Shown: in pieces, positions 16,709-25,623 of the stretch
How positions within the stretch are numbered: position 1 is the stretch's first letter
How the letters are laid out: the number at the start of each line of letters is the position of its first letter
From: Flavobacterium sp.
GTDB taxonomy: Bacteria > Bacteroidota > Bacteroidia > Flavobacteriales > Flavobacteriaceae
Length of the DNA stretch: 64,000 bases
Assembly (NCBI RefSeq): GCF_039595935.1
Contig: NZ_JBCNKR010000006.1
Location: 434,001-498,000, forward strand
Direction: 5' to 3'
The notes under the pieces: model-generated
Database searches by the model: none
Told to the model about the DNA's origin: nothing
What the model saw: the letters and a program-made list of their open reading frames with translations, nothing else
Position numbers and translations under genes: made by a program

Positions 16709-18056
16709 TTTTATACAATTTATCTGACAAACGAATACGATAAGGCACCTCAAAAGTAACCTTATCTCCAATTTTAGCAGTTTGAGTTTCTGCACCATTA
16801 ACAATGATTCTATTTAAAATCATTTCCTGATCTCCAGTAGTTGGACCAGAAATTAAGATTTTATCACCACTGCTTAACTCTTGGTTTTCGATTGTAAACT
16901 GTCCAACTTGTGCTTTTACATAATAATGTTCTGCTTTTCCAAGAAGTACTTTCTTTACTTTTATTTTCTGACGAATATCCGCTGGCTTTTGTGCAGTCGC
17001 CAACGCAGTTTCTGGTAGTTCGCCTGAGTGTTTAAATTTCAGATTTTCAGATTTTCCTTTTCTGAATACTTTATTTCCAACCTGTTTTCCAGTTCTTAAA
17101 CGAACCTGATCCACCAATGGCATATGGATAATCTCTAAACATTCTGTCGAACAACAGTTTTCCATTGCCGCTTTACATTCATCACATTGGATGAATAATA
17201 AATGACAACCGTCATTTTCACAGTTCGTGTGATTATCACAAGGTTTTCCGCATTGGTGACATTGCGAAATAATATCATCTGTAATTCTTTCACCCAGACG
17301 ATTATCAAATACGAAGTTTTTTCCAATGAATTTGCTTTCCAAACCTTCTTCTTTCAATTGTTTAGCGTAATTAATAATTCCGCCTTCCAATTGATAAACA
17401 TTTTTGAAACCTTGGTGTTTGAAATACGCACTAGCTTTTTCGCAACGGATTCCTCCAGTACAATACATTACCAGATTTTTATCGTCTTTGTGATCTTTAA
17501 GCTGTTCGTTGATAATTGGCAAACTCTCTCTGAAAGTCTCTACATCTGGAGTAATCGCGCCTTTAAAATGTCCAACTTCACTTTCGTAATGATTTCTAAA
17601 ATCTACTACAATTGTGTTTGGATCATCAAGGATTTCGTTGAATTCTTTGGCTTTTAAGTGAACGCCAATATTGGTAACATCAAAAGTCTCGTCGTTTAAA
17701 CCGTCTGCAACGATTTTGTGTCGCACTTTGATGGTCAATTTTAAAAAAGAATGATCGTCTTGTTCTACGGCAACATTCAATCGTATACCTTTCATGAAAT
17801 CGTAAGCTTCAAGAGTTTCTCTAAAAGCTTCAAAATTTTCGGCAGGAACACTCATCTGAGCATTAATTCCTTCAGAGGCAACATAAATTCTTCCCAATGC
17901 ATCTAGTGCATTCCAGGCAATGAACAAATCGTTACGAAATTTTTGTGGATCTTGAATTTTGGCATACGCATAGAAAGACAACGTTAGTCGTTGTTTACCC
18001 GCATCATCGATCATGATGGCTCTTTCTTCTGCGCTTAAAGTGTTATACAGTTGCAT
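16698..18056 (-). CDS. trhO: Rhodanese-type tRNA uridine hydroxylase TrhO with extra C-terminal module
   Basis: 452 residues, about 100 longer than E. coli TrhO (YceA). The N-terminal acylphosphatase-like part (about 20-110) and rhodanese domain (about 125-235) carry active Cys199 in MYCTGGIRC. A cysteine-rich zinc region with ten cysteines follows from Cys266 to Cys306. TrhO makes 5-hydroxyuridine at tRNA position 34 using oxygen. Residues 368-452 (KKVLLGKAEHYY to RLSDKLYKIVN) are not part of the classical enzyme and closely match the C terminus of the TrhP-like protein downstream. It is separated from trhP only by a transposase gene and REPIN. Function is well supported; the role of the extra module is unknown. 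Confidence 0.9.
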   Translation of the reverse strand: MQLYNTLSAEERAIMIDDAGKQRLTLSFYAYAKIQDPQKFRNDLFIAWNALDALGRIYVASEGINAQMSVPAENFEAFRETLEAYDFMKGIRLNVAVEQDDHSFLKLTIKVRHKIVADGLNDETFDVTNIGVHLKAKEFNEILDDPNTIVVDFRNHYESEVGHFKGAITPDVETFRESLPIINEQLKDHKDDKNLVMYCTGGIRCEKASAYFKHQGFKNVYQLEGGIINYAKQLKEEGLESKFIGKNFVFDNRLGERITDDIISQCHQCGKPCDNHTNCENDGCHLLFIQCDECKAAMENCCSTECLEIIHMPLVDQVRLRTGKQVGNKVFRKGKSENLKFKHSGELPETALATAQKPADIRQKIKVKKVLLGKAEHYYVKAQVGQFTIENQELSSGDKILISGPTTGDQEMILNRIIVNGAETQTAKIGDKVTFEVPYRIRLSDKLYKIVN

Positions 18057-18121
18057 GCTATAAACAGTTTTAAGTTAAGAATAAATTAATTACGAATCTA
18101 TAAATGGAATAAATTCGGGCG

Positions 18122-18129
18122 CAAAGGTA
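18122..18129 (-). promoter_or_regulatory. Candidate -7 box for trhO
   Basis: Minus-strand TACCTTTG followed by GCGCC, 66 bases upstream of the trhO ATG. TTG at 18142-18144 is closer than the usual -33 spacing, so support comes from the -7 match. Confidence 0.4.
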
Positions 18130-18311
18130 AGGCTTTCTTTTCAATTTTAAAAACAATAAAAATGCTTGATTTTTGGAACCATACTAAGAAATGTAAGTTC
18201 ATTATTAAAGCGATTTTTATACGCAACAAAGTTGCTTTAACAAAAAACAGCCCTTGTTTATCAATTGGTTACAAAAATTCATTAAATTTATGTGGTATAA
18301 TTTTAACATTT

Positions 18312-19472
18312 ATGATCATGAATGCTTTAAAACTACCAAAACCAATCCTTCCCCTCTTCATTCTTTTTACCTTATTTACTTCCTGCAAAAAAGAACAGCC
18401 CAAAGCACCTCCTCCAATGCAGGCTCCTTTTGTTACGGTCAAAAGTGAAGATGTCCCCATTTATAAAGATTTTGCAGGACAGACTTTTGGAGATTTAGAC
18501 ATTGAATTAATCGCAAGAGTTGATGGTATTCTCACCGGAATTCATTTTAAAGAAGGCCAGAGAGTCAAAAAAGGCCAACTTTTGTATACCATCGACCCGT
18601 TAGAATATGATACCAAAGTAGAGCAGGTTCGCGGTCAAGTTGCCGGTGCTCAAAGCAATTTGGTAAATGCCGAAGAAGAACTTAAAAGAATCCGCCCGCT
18701 TGCCGATATGAATGCCGTAAGTAAACGAGAGTTGGATGCCGCTGTCGCGAAAGACAAAGCGGCACGTTCGAACCTAAATAGTATGCAGGCGAGTTTGAGA
18801 AATCAGCAAATTGAACGAGGTTATTGCGATATAAAATCTCCAATTGATGGCGTTATCGGACTTTCGAATGCCAGATTGGGAGATTATATTACCCGAGTTG
18901 GAAATGATTCTAAACTCAATACCGTTTCTAAACTCGAAAAAGTCAGAGTTCAGTTTACAGTGAGCGAAGCCGATTATCTTCGTTATCAAAAACAAGTCAA
19001 AGCCGGAGAACGTATTACTGATCTTGCTTTAATTCTTTCAGACGGAAGCACACATCCTTATAAAGGTTCTTTAAATTTCTCCGACACCAAAATAGATCCC
19101 ACAACCGGAACTGTAACCATCGAAGCACAATTTCCAAATCCTGACGGTACTTTACGATCTGGTCAATTTGCAAAAGTGCGTGTTTTGATTCGTACTCAAA
19201 AAGATGCTATAGTGATTCCGCAAAAAGCAGTAACTGAAATTCAGGGACTTTTTCAGGTTTCCATTATAGATGAAAAAAACACCATTCAAACCCGAATGGT
19301 CGAGGTTGGCCAGAAAATTGGTGTCGACTGGATCATTACCAAAGGTTTAAAACCCGACGAAAAAGTAGCCATTATTGGTAATCAGTTTATTCAGCCCGGA
19401 TCAACCGTTGTTCCGGTTCCTTATGTTGCCGACAAAGATAAAAAGCAGATTGCATCATCTCTAAACAACTAG
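18312..19472 (+). CDS. RND efflux periplasmic adaptor lipoprotein (AcrA/MexA type)
   Basis: Membrane-fusion protein linking an RND pump to its outer-membrane channel. The frame is open further upstream, but the start near 18312 (or ATG 18318) is chosen because it yields a lipoprotein leader, FILFTLFTSC. The biotinyl-lipoyl halves (LIARVDGILTGIHFKEGQRVKKGQ and CDIKSPIDGVIGLSNARLGDYI) flank an alpha-hairpin rich in Ala, Lys and Glu. A beta-barrel (KVRVQFTVSEADY) and membrane-proximal domain (KAVTEIQGLFQVSII) follow. It heads a three-gene operon, four bases before the pump gene. Confidence 0.92.
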   Translation: MIMNALKLPKPILPLFILFTLFTSCKKEQPKAPPPMQAPFVTVKSEDVPIYKDFAGQTFGDLDIELIARVDGILTGIHFKEGQRVKKGQLLYTIDPLEYDTKVEQVRGQVAGAQSNLVNAEEELKRIRPLADMNAVSKRELDAAVAKDKAARSNLNSMQASLRNQQIERGYCDIKSPIDGVIGLSNARLGDYITRVGNDSKLNTVSKLEKVRVQFTVSEADYLRYQKQVKAGERITDLALILSDGSTHPYKGSLNFSDTKIDPTTGTVTIEAQFPNPDGTLRSGQFAKVRVLIRTQKDAIVIPQKAVTEIQGLFQVSIIDEKNTIQTRMVEVGQKIGVDWIITKGLKPDEKVAIIGNQFIQPGSTVVPVPYVADKDKKQIASSLNN

Positions 19473-19475
19473 ATT

Positions 19476-22400
19476 ATGGATAATTTCTTTGTACGCAGAC
19501 CAATCGTTGCTATTGTTCTCTCCATTTTCATTGTTTTAATTGGAGGTCTTTCTGTCCTTTCGACTCCTATTGCTCAATATCCGGAAATTGCCCCGCCTTT
19601 GGTACAAGTTTCTACGAGTTATCGTGGTGCCAATGCCCTAAATGTTGAGCAGGCAGTTGCCACACCAATCGAGCAAAAAGTAAACGGAGTTGAAAATATG
19701 CTTTATATGCAATCTACCAATACAGGTGATGGAAGTATGACGCTTAACATTACTTTCGACATGGGAACCGATTTGGATAACGCCACTATGCTGACCCAAA
19801 ACCGAGTTAACGAAGCAACCAATAAACTTCCAAATGACGTAAAAACAACGGGAGTTACGACCAAAAAGTCGCTCTCAATGCCCATGCTGATTTTATCCTT
19901 GTATTCTCCAAACAAAACTTTCGACGGAAACTTTCTAACCAATTATGCCAATATCAACATTGTAGATGCTTTGGCACGTATTAAAGGAGTTGGAGAAGTT
20001 ACACTTTACGGAGGAAGCAATTATGCGATGCGAATTTGGGTCAAGCCCGATATCATGGCCAAATACAATCTGACCGTTCCTGATATCATTCGCTCCATTC
20101 AAGATCAAAATGCTATTGCGCCTGGAGGAAAATTTGGTGCTCCGCCAGCAACCGAAAATAACGAGTTTACTTATAATGTTATGCTGAAAGATCGCTTGGT
20201 AAATCCTGAAGATTTTGAAAATATTATTTTAAAATCCAATATCAGCAATCAGCAGGTTCGTTTAAAAGATGTTGGAACGGTAACCTTAGGAACCGAAAGT
20301 TATGCTTCAATTGCCAAATTAAACGGAAACCCTGCCGGAACAATCGGAATCAAACAAATGCCAGGTTCGAATGCATTGGAAGTTGCCGAAAATGTAAAAA
20401 ATACTATAGAAAGACTCAGCAAAAGATTTCCGCAGGATTTAAAATACCGTGTTTCTTTAGATACAACTCTTGCCATTTCTGAAGGTATCAACGAAATCAT
20501 GCACACTTTGGTCGAAGCGATTATTCTGGTAATTATCGTGGTTTTTATCTTTCTTCAAAACTGGCGTGCGACTTTAATTCCGCTTTTGACTGTTCCTGTT
20601 TCGTTAGTTGGGGTTTTTATGCTTTTCCCTTTGCTTGGTTTTTCCATAAATGTACTTTCCCTTTTAGGATTAGTATTGGCCATCGGAATTGTCGTCGACG
20701 ATGCCATTGTGGTGGTTGAAGCCGTAATGCATCATATCGAACAAGGAATGTCGCCACGGGATGCTACCAATCAGGCAATGAAAGAAGTTTCCGGACCTGT
20801 AATTGCGATTGCAATTGTATTGACAGCCGTATTTATTCCCGTAGCTTTAACGCCCGGAATTACGGGAAGATTGTATCAGCAATTTGCTATTACAATTGCT
20901 ATATCTGTGATTTTCTCTGCATTAAGCGCTTTAACTTTAAGTCCGGCTTTATGTTCTCTTTTATTAAAACCGAATCAGGAAGCAAAAGGCTGGCTTGGAA
21001 AATTCTTCGGATGGTTTAATGATAAGTTTGGAAAATTCACCAATAAATACACTGGCTTTTCAGGTTTTCTAATTAAAAAAACAGCACGAAGCTTAATCTT
21101 CATCGGAATTGTGGTTGGAGCTATTATTCTTTTGGGAGGAAAAATTCCGGGCGGTTTCGTTCCCGAAGAAGATCAGGGATATATGTTTGTGAATATTGAA
21201 CTTCCTGGTGCTTCATCTTTAGAAAGAACAGGAAAAGTGATTCAGAAAGTAGAACATATTCTTTCTCAAAATCAAGGTGTTGAATATTACACTTCGGTTG
21301 CCGGATTTAGTTTAATCAAAAATTCTGTGGCTACTAATAACGGATTTTTCTTTGTTGCTTTGAAAGAATGGAAAGAACGCGAACAAGATGTTTTTCAAAT
21401 TTTAAAAGAAGTCAATGGAAAAGTAGTTTTCGGAATTCCCGAAGCTACAGTCTTTGCTTTTGGTCCTCCGCCTATTACGGGAATCGGAAATGCAGCCGGA
21501 TTCTCGATGATGCTTCAGGATCGGGAAGGAAATACACCGCAGTATCTTTTTGCAAACGCGCAGCAATTTATGGCCGAAGCCAAAAAGAGGCCTGAAATTG
21601 GAACCATTCGAACGACTTTTAATCCAAATGTACCACAGATTAGTCTGGATATCGATCGGGAAAAAGTCACCGAACTCAATCTTTCTTTATCTGATGTGAA
21701 TCTCGCTATTGGAGCCAGTTTAGGAGGACAATATATTAACGAGTTCAACAAATTCGGGCGACAATATATCGTACTGCTTCAGGCCGATCCGAGTTATACT
21801 GTAAATCCCGAAGACATTAATAAAATATTTGTTCGGAGCAAAGACAACAAAATGATTCCGATCACAAGTATAGCCACAATTCGAAAAGTAAGCGGTCCCG
21901 AGTTTACAACCCGTTTCAATTTGTACCGAGCAGCCGAAATTGGCGGAACTCCCGCTCCCGGATTTACTTCGGCGCAAGCCATGACTGCTTTACAGGAAAC
22001 TGCAACTAAAGTACTTCCTGCAGGAATGGGTTACGAATGGGCAAACATGAGTTATCAGGAAAAACAGGCTGAAGGAAAAGGAAACACCGTTTTTCTCATG
22101 GCATTGCTTTTTGTGTTTTTAATTCTCGCTGCGCAATACGAAAGCTGGAAACTGCCTTTCAGCGTTTTACTCGGGACGCCTTTTGCTGTTTTTGGAGCCT
22201 TTCTCGGATTATACATTTGTCGATTGCTGAGTCCCGATTATGTAAACAATGTCTTTGCTCAAATCGGATTGGTAATGCTTATCGGACTTGCTGCCAAAAA
22301 TGCGATTCTGATTGTAGAATTTGCCAAAGAAGAATATGAAAAAGGAATGCCCGCAAAAGACGCTGCTTTGTACGCTGCAAAACTGCGCTTCCGCCCTATT

Positions 22401-22622
22401 TTGATGACCGCTTTTGCTTTCATTTTGGGAGTTGTTCCGTTGTTAACTGCAACCGGTGCCGGAGCTCAAGCCAGAAAAGTGATGGGAATGACCGTATTCA
22501 GCGGAATGCTCGTAGCGACCATTTTGGGAGTTTGTTTGATTCCCGTCTTATTTGTTTTTATTGAAACATTCGGAAAGAAAAAAACCGAGGAAACCGATGA
22601 ACCTAAAACAGAAGAACAATGA
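19476..22622 (+). CDS. RND multidrug efflux pump, HAE1 (AcrB/MexB) family
   Basis: 1048 residues, normal for AcrB. It begins MDNFFVRRPIVAIVLS and has the AcrB-type porter block TPIAQYPEIAPPLVQVSTSY. The proton relay is present: an Asp pair in GIVVDDAIVVVEAV (TM4) and a Lys in GLAAKNAILIVEFAKEE (TM10). Twelve membrane helices and two large periplasmic loops are expected. It should export drugs, dyes or lipophilic compounds by proton antiport; the substrate range cannot be read from sequence. Its stop overlaps the channel gene start (ATGA). No TetR-type local repressor is adjacent. Confidence 0.95.
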   Translation: MDNFFVRRPIVAIVLSIFIVLIGGLSVLSTPIAQYPEIAPPLVQVSTSYRGANALNVEQAVATPIEQKVNGVENMLYMQSTNTGDGSMTLNITFDMGTDLDNATMLTQNRVNEATNKLPNDVKTTGVTTKKSLSMPMLILSLYSPNKTFDGNFLTNYANINIVDALARIKGVGEVTLYGGSNYAMRIWVKPDIMAKYNLTVPDIIRSIQDQNAIAPGGKFGAPPATENNEFTYNVMLKDRLVNPEDFENIILKSNISNQQVRLKDVGTVTLGTESYASIAKLNGNPAGTIGIKQMPGSNALEVAENVKNTIERLSKRFPQDLKYRVSLDTTLAISEGINEIMHTLVEAIILVIIVVFIFLQNWRATLIPLLTVPVSLVGVFMLFPLLGFSINVLSLLGLVLAIGIVVDDAIVVVEAVMHHIEQGMSPRDATNQAMKEVSGPVIAIAIVLTAVFIPVALTPGITGRLYQQFAITIAISVIFSALSALTLSPALCSLLLKPNQEAKGWLGKFFGWFNDKFGKFTNKYTGFSGFLIKKTARSLIFIGIVVGAIILLGGKIPGGFVPEEDQGYMFVNIELPGASSLERTGKVIQKVEHILSQNQGVEYYTSVAGFSLIKNSVATNNGFFFVALKEWKEREQDVFQILKEVNGKVVFGIPEATVFAFGPPPITGIGNAAGFSMMLQDREGNTPQYLFANAQQFMAEAKKRPEIGTIRTTFNPNVPQISLDIDREKVTELNLSLSDVNLAIGASLGGQYINEFNKFGRQYIVLLQADPSYTVNPEDINKIFVRSKDNKMIPITSIATIRKVSGPEFTTRFNLYRAAEIGGTPAPGFTSAQAMTALQETATKVLPAGMGYEWANMSYQEKQAEGKGNTVFLMALLFVFLILAAQYESWKLPFSVLLGTPFAVFGAFLGLYICRLLSPDYVNNVFAQIGLVMLIGLAAKNAILIVEFAKEEYEKGMPAKDAALYAAKLRFRPILMTAFAFILGVVPLLTATGAGAQARKVMGMTVFSGMLVATILGVCLIPVLFVFIETFGKKKTEETDEPKTEEQ

Positions 22623-23983
22623 AAACTCTAAAGATATTTTTAGCGCTCTTTTTGATAGCTGTTTTTCCTTACGGATGTATGGTCGGACCAAAATATGCCA
22701 AACCAGAACAGCCTCAGGCAGATTCTTTCCGATATAGCAATCAGCCTGCTGATACTACAAAATCGGTTACGACTATAAAATGGTCATCGATATTTAACGA
22801 TGATGTTTTGATTGGTTTAATTGAAAAAGGAATCCAAAACAATTACGATCTTAAAATTGCAATTGCTCGTTTGGAGCAAGTACAGGCCAATCTCGGAATG
22901 GCAAAAGCTGATTTATTTCCATCTTTTCAATATTCTGGTCAGGTAAATAGTGCTCAAACTTTTCAGTGGCCTTCGGCTGCATTGGCTAATATGTCTTGGG
23001 AATTGGATTTTTGGGGAAAATACCGCCATCAGAAAAAAGCACTTCAAAATGAGCTTTTAGCAACTGATGAAGCCAGAAAAGTAGTTCTTTCTACAATTGT
23101 CAGCAACATTGCCATTTCTTATTTCGAACTGCGTGATTTCGACAATCAATTGGAAATTACCATTCATACTTTAGAAACCAGACAAAAAGCTTATGACATC
23201 ATCAACGAACGTTTTATAAGTGGTTATGTTGCCGAATTGGATAAAGTACAAATCGAACAACAGGTTGCCATCGCCGAAGCGAATATTCCGTTAATCAAAA
23301 GACAAATTACGGCTTTAGAAAATGCTATTTCGGTTTTGATTGGACAGATTCCGCAAGCCATTCCGAGAGGAAAAACCAATAGCGAATTATTAATTCTTAC
23401 TGAATTTCCAACTTCTGTTCCATCGGCTTTATTAGAAAACAGACCCGATGTAAAACGTCAGGAATATTTATATAAAGCTTCGTTTGAAAGAATTGGCGTT
23501 GCGCAAGCGATGCGATATCCATCATTTAACATTTCAGCTATCGCAGGTTTTACCAACATTATGATTAATGATTTGTTTAATGATGGCTCTTACATCCAAA
23601 ATGTTGGTGGTGGCATTACCGGACCTATTTTCAATTTTGGAAAAAACAAACGCCGTGTGGATTACAATAGAAAGTTAACCGAGGAAATGAAATTCAACTT
23701 TCAGAAAACATACCTAACGGCAATTGCAGAAGTAGAAAATTCACTTCAAAATACTGCCATGTTCAAAGAAGAATGGACCGCCAGAAACCGACAAGTGGTT
23801 GCCGCACAAAAAAACTATGATTTATCTAACGCAAGATATTACAACGGTTATGTTTCGTATCTGGAAGTACTAGACGCACAAAGATCGTTGTTTGAAGCGC
23901 AGTTAAGTCTTTCACAGTTAACCCAAAAACAATTGAGTTCTATGGTTCAGCTGTATAAAGCACTCGGCGGGGGATGGAATTAG
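22619..23983 (+). CDS. Outer-membrane efflux channel, OprM/NodT family
   Basis: 454-residue TolC-family channel with a lipoprotein-type leader (AVFPYGCMVGPKY, Cys20). Two repeats of the outer-membrane-factor fold are visible, including LEQVQANLGMAKADLFPSF, SWELDFWGKYR, and the repeat-2 matches RIGVAQAMRYPSFNISA and YLEVLDAQRSLFEAQLSL. It completes the tripartite pump with the two genes upstream and overlaps the pump gene by four bases. It ends at a repeat-rich spacer with a strong terminator. Confidence 0.93.
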   Translation: MKTLKIFLALFLIAVFPYGCMVGPKYAKPEQPQADSFRYSNQPADTTKSVTTIKWSSIFNDDVLIGLIEKGIQNNYDLKIAIARLEQVQANLGMAKADLFPSFQYSGQVNSAQTFQWPSAALANMSWELDFWGKYRHQKKALQNELLATDEARKVVLSTIVSNIAISYFELRDFDNQLEITIHTLETRQKAYDIINERFISGYVAELDKVQIEQQVAIAEANIPLIKRQITALENAISVLIGQIPQAIPRGKTNSELLILTEFPTSVPSALLENRPDVKRQEYLYKASFERIGVAQAMRYPSFNISAIAGFTNIMINDLFNDGSYIQNVGGGITGPIFNFGKNKRRVDYNRKLTEEMKFNFQKTYLTAIAEVENSLQNTAMFKEEWTARNRQVVAAQKNYDLSNARYYNGYVSYLEVLDAQRSLFEAQLSLSQLTQKQLSSMVQLYKALGGGWN

Positions 23984-24073
23984 TTTTTTTGGAGGTTCTG
24001 AGGTACTAAGGTGCTAAGATTCTAAGGTTTCTCAGCGCATTTAATAAAAACTCAGCTTTTTAAATAATGCCAT

Positions 24074-24179
24074 CATTCCGTAGGAATGTTTCGTCGGTAG
24101 AAAAAAATAGCAATCAAACGTTCATCCAGAACGTTAAACAATGACAACAATACAAATTTTCTACTAACCAAACATTCCT
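24074..24179. repeat. REPIN-like palindrome pair, CATTCCGTAGGAATG family
   Basis: CATTCCGTAGGAATG at 24074-24088 continues into TTTCGTCGGTAGAAAA. The inverted counterpart, TTTTCTACTAACCAAACATT, begins at 24157. Between them is a third palindrome, AACGTTC-ATCCA-GAACGTT, at 24117-24135. No cognate transposase is in the window. Confidence 0.6.
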
Positions 24180-24194
24180 ATAGAACATTAAAAT

Positions 24195-24230
24195 AAAAAG
24201 GGTTGTTTCATAAATGAAACAACCCTTTTT
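24195..24230. terminator. Strong bidirectional terminator
   Basis: AAAAAGGGTTGTTTCA at 24195-24210 pairs perfectly with 24215-24230 across a 4-base loop, with an A run on one side and a T run on the other. It serves both the efflux operon (+) and the bacilliredoxin gene (-). Confidence 0.8.
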
Positions 24231-24316
24231 TAATATTTGTAACTCTGTACCTTTGTCACTTTGTATCTAAAACCTTAGAACCTCAGCAACTCAGAACCTT
24301 AGCACCTTAAAAAAAA

Positions 24317-24727
24317 TTAGCAGAATTCGTTAAACGCATCTTGCAAATTCTCAGCGATCATTTCAGCTGGACGTCCTTCGATGTGATGACGCTCTAACAT
24401 ATGAACCAATTCTCCGTTTTTGAATAAAGCCATAGATGGCGATGATGGAGGAAAAGGAAACATGTGTTGTCTTGCAGCATCAACTGCTTCTTTGTCAACA
24501 CCAGCGAAAACAGTTACAAGGTGATCTGGTTTTTTAGCTCCTTCTAAACTCATTTTTGCTCCCGGACGTGCATTTCTTGCAGCGCACCCGCAAACAGAGT
24601 TTACAACAACTAAAGTGGTACCTTCAGCTTTGATAGCATTCTCAACAGCTTCAGCACTATGTAAATCTTGAAACCCAGCAGCTGTTAATTCAGCTTCCAT
24701 TGGTTTTACCATATCTAGTGGATACAT
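24317..24727 (-). CDS. Bacilliredoxin, BrxA/BrxB (YphP) family
   Basis: 136 residues from the chosen ATG. A longer frame to 24784 exists, but a TAnnTTTG promoter box lies inside that extension and [14 protein letters not shown] is the conserved family start. The CXC active site is Cys46-Gly-Cys48 in [14 protein letters not shown], with [13 protein letters not shown] and [26 protein letters not shown] downstream. In Bacillus these proteins remove bacillithiol from oxidised proteins. Bacteroidota without that thiol also carry the family, so the exact substrate here is uncertain. Monocistronic. Confidence 0.88.
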   Translation of the reverse strand: MYPLDMVKPMEAELTAAGFQDLHSAEAVENAIKAEGTTLVVVNSVCGCAARNARPGAKMSLEGAKKPDHLVTVFAGVDKEAVDAARQHMFPFPPSSPSMALFKNGELVHMLERHHIEGRPAEMIAENLQDAFNEFC

Positions 24728-24760
24728 ATTTTTGTCTTTTAAAATTTTACTTTTGATCTG

Positions 24761-24768
24761 CAAAGTTA
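24761..24768 (-). promoter_or_regulatory. -7 box deciding the bacilliredoxin start
   Basis: Minus-strand TAACTTTG matches TAnnTTTG and lies 34 bases upstream of the ATG at 24727. It sits within the longer open frame, which argues that the longer start is not used. Confidence 0.5.
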
Positions 24769-24878
24769 CAAAGTTTACTCGCAACTAGTTAATTTGAAGT
24801 ATAAAGTTTTGTTATAGTTCGATATTAAATTTTTAGTCTGGTAAAGTTTGCCTTGCAACGCAAATACTGCTAGAAAAT

Positions 24879-25310
24879 TTAAACCGCCACTTTATCTGTT
24901 TTTTTATGTTCAAACTCGTAATTGTATTGCTTCAAATAGTTTTTTTTGCCTTTGATTTTACGTCTGGTAGTTAAAACGGTTGCTTTTTCTTTTTCAGAAA
25001 CTTCCATAGTAGAAAGATAACTGGTAAAGAATTTTTTTAAATTTTCAATATTGTCAACCTCAATTGAATAAATTGTCTTTTTTCCTTCGTTTTTAATATT
25101 TACCAGATTCCCTTTTTTTAACTCTAACAAATGTTTGGATATAGTTGACTGCGCTAACGGAATCAATTCTACTATTTCACCACAAGTTCTGTTGTTTTTT
25201 TTCCACAAAAGTGTCATAATCTGAATTCGCGCAGGATGCCCAAGTGCTTTACATATTTTTCCTATCGCAGCAGTTTCTGCATCAAAATTTAAGTTTTTCG
25301 TAATTCCCAT
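24879..25310 (-). CDS. ArsR/SmtB-type winged-helix regulator
   Basis: 143 residues. The winged helix runs from about 15 to 95: ICKALGHPARIQIMTLLWKK, then TCGEIVELIPLAQSTISKHLLELKKGNLV as helix-turn-helix, then KKTIYSIEVDN as wing. The classical ELCVCDL metal site is absent; one cysteine sits at the equivalent place (TCGEIV), so it may sense something other than As/Cd, or sense through a single thiol. The tail is basic (RRKIKGKKNYLK). Target genes are not evident; no divergent partner or nearby palindrome was found. Confidence 0.85.
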   Translation of the reverse strand: MGITKNLNFDAETAAIGKICKALGHPARIQIMTLLWKKNNRTCGEIVELIPLAQSTISKHLLELKKGNLVNIKNEGKKTIYSIEVDNIENLKKFFTSYLSTMEVSEKEKATVLTTRRKIKGKKNYLKQYNYEFEHKKTDKVAV

Positions 25311-25623
25311 AAATCAAACAATCATCTTAATCGTAAATAACCGATCATACCACATTTATAATAATCTTGAAGACCGTTATTTTGTTTATTTTTCTTCTTT
25401 ATTTTACTCATTCAATCATTCTTAAAAAAACTTTTTTATTGTTTTCAAAAATTGAATTGAGCATTGTTATTGAATAAACAAAATTAAAACCCGACCGGTT
25501 TACACTACCTCCTCAAAAAGTCAATAAAAGAAGAAAATAGGGTATATTTTTCAGTACAAAACAAAGTTCGCAGCCTTATTTTTAAGGCATGCACTATTTT
25601 TAACGATAAAAGGAATTTTATGA
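25311..25623. other. AT-rich spacer, nothing recognised
   Basis: 313 bases between two minus-strand genes. It should contain the promoter of the ArsR-type gene, but no clear TAnnTTTG box, repeat, hairpin terminator or small open frame was found. Confidence 0.4.

Larger units (their letters stand above)
23984..24316. repeat. Word-repeat and palindrome spacer between convergent genes
   Basis: 333 bases without a gene. Both ends consist of repeats of a CTAAGGTTCTGAGG-like word (23990-24040 and, inverted, 24270-24310), so the spacer is a large imperfect inverted repeat. The same word family appears at 36002-36036. A CTTTGTCACTTTG word near 24250 matches the spacer at 34396-34475. Inside lie a palindrome pair (24074-24179) and a terminator (24195-24230). 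Confidence 0.65.

Noticed and set aside
18162..18311. Longer N terminus for the RND adaptor starting at 18162
   Set aside because: The extra 50 residues are charged and lack leader character; starting near 18312 gives a normal lipoprotein signal.
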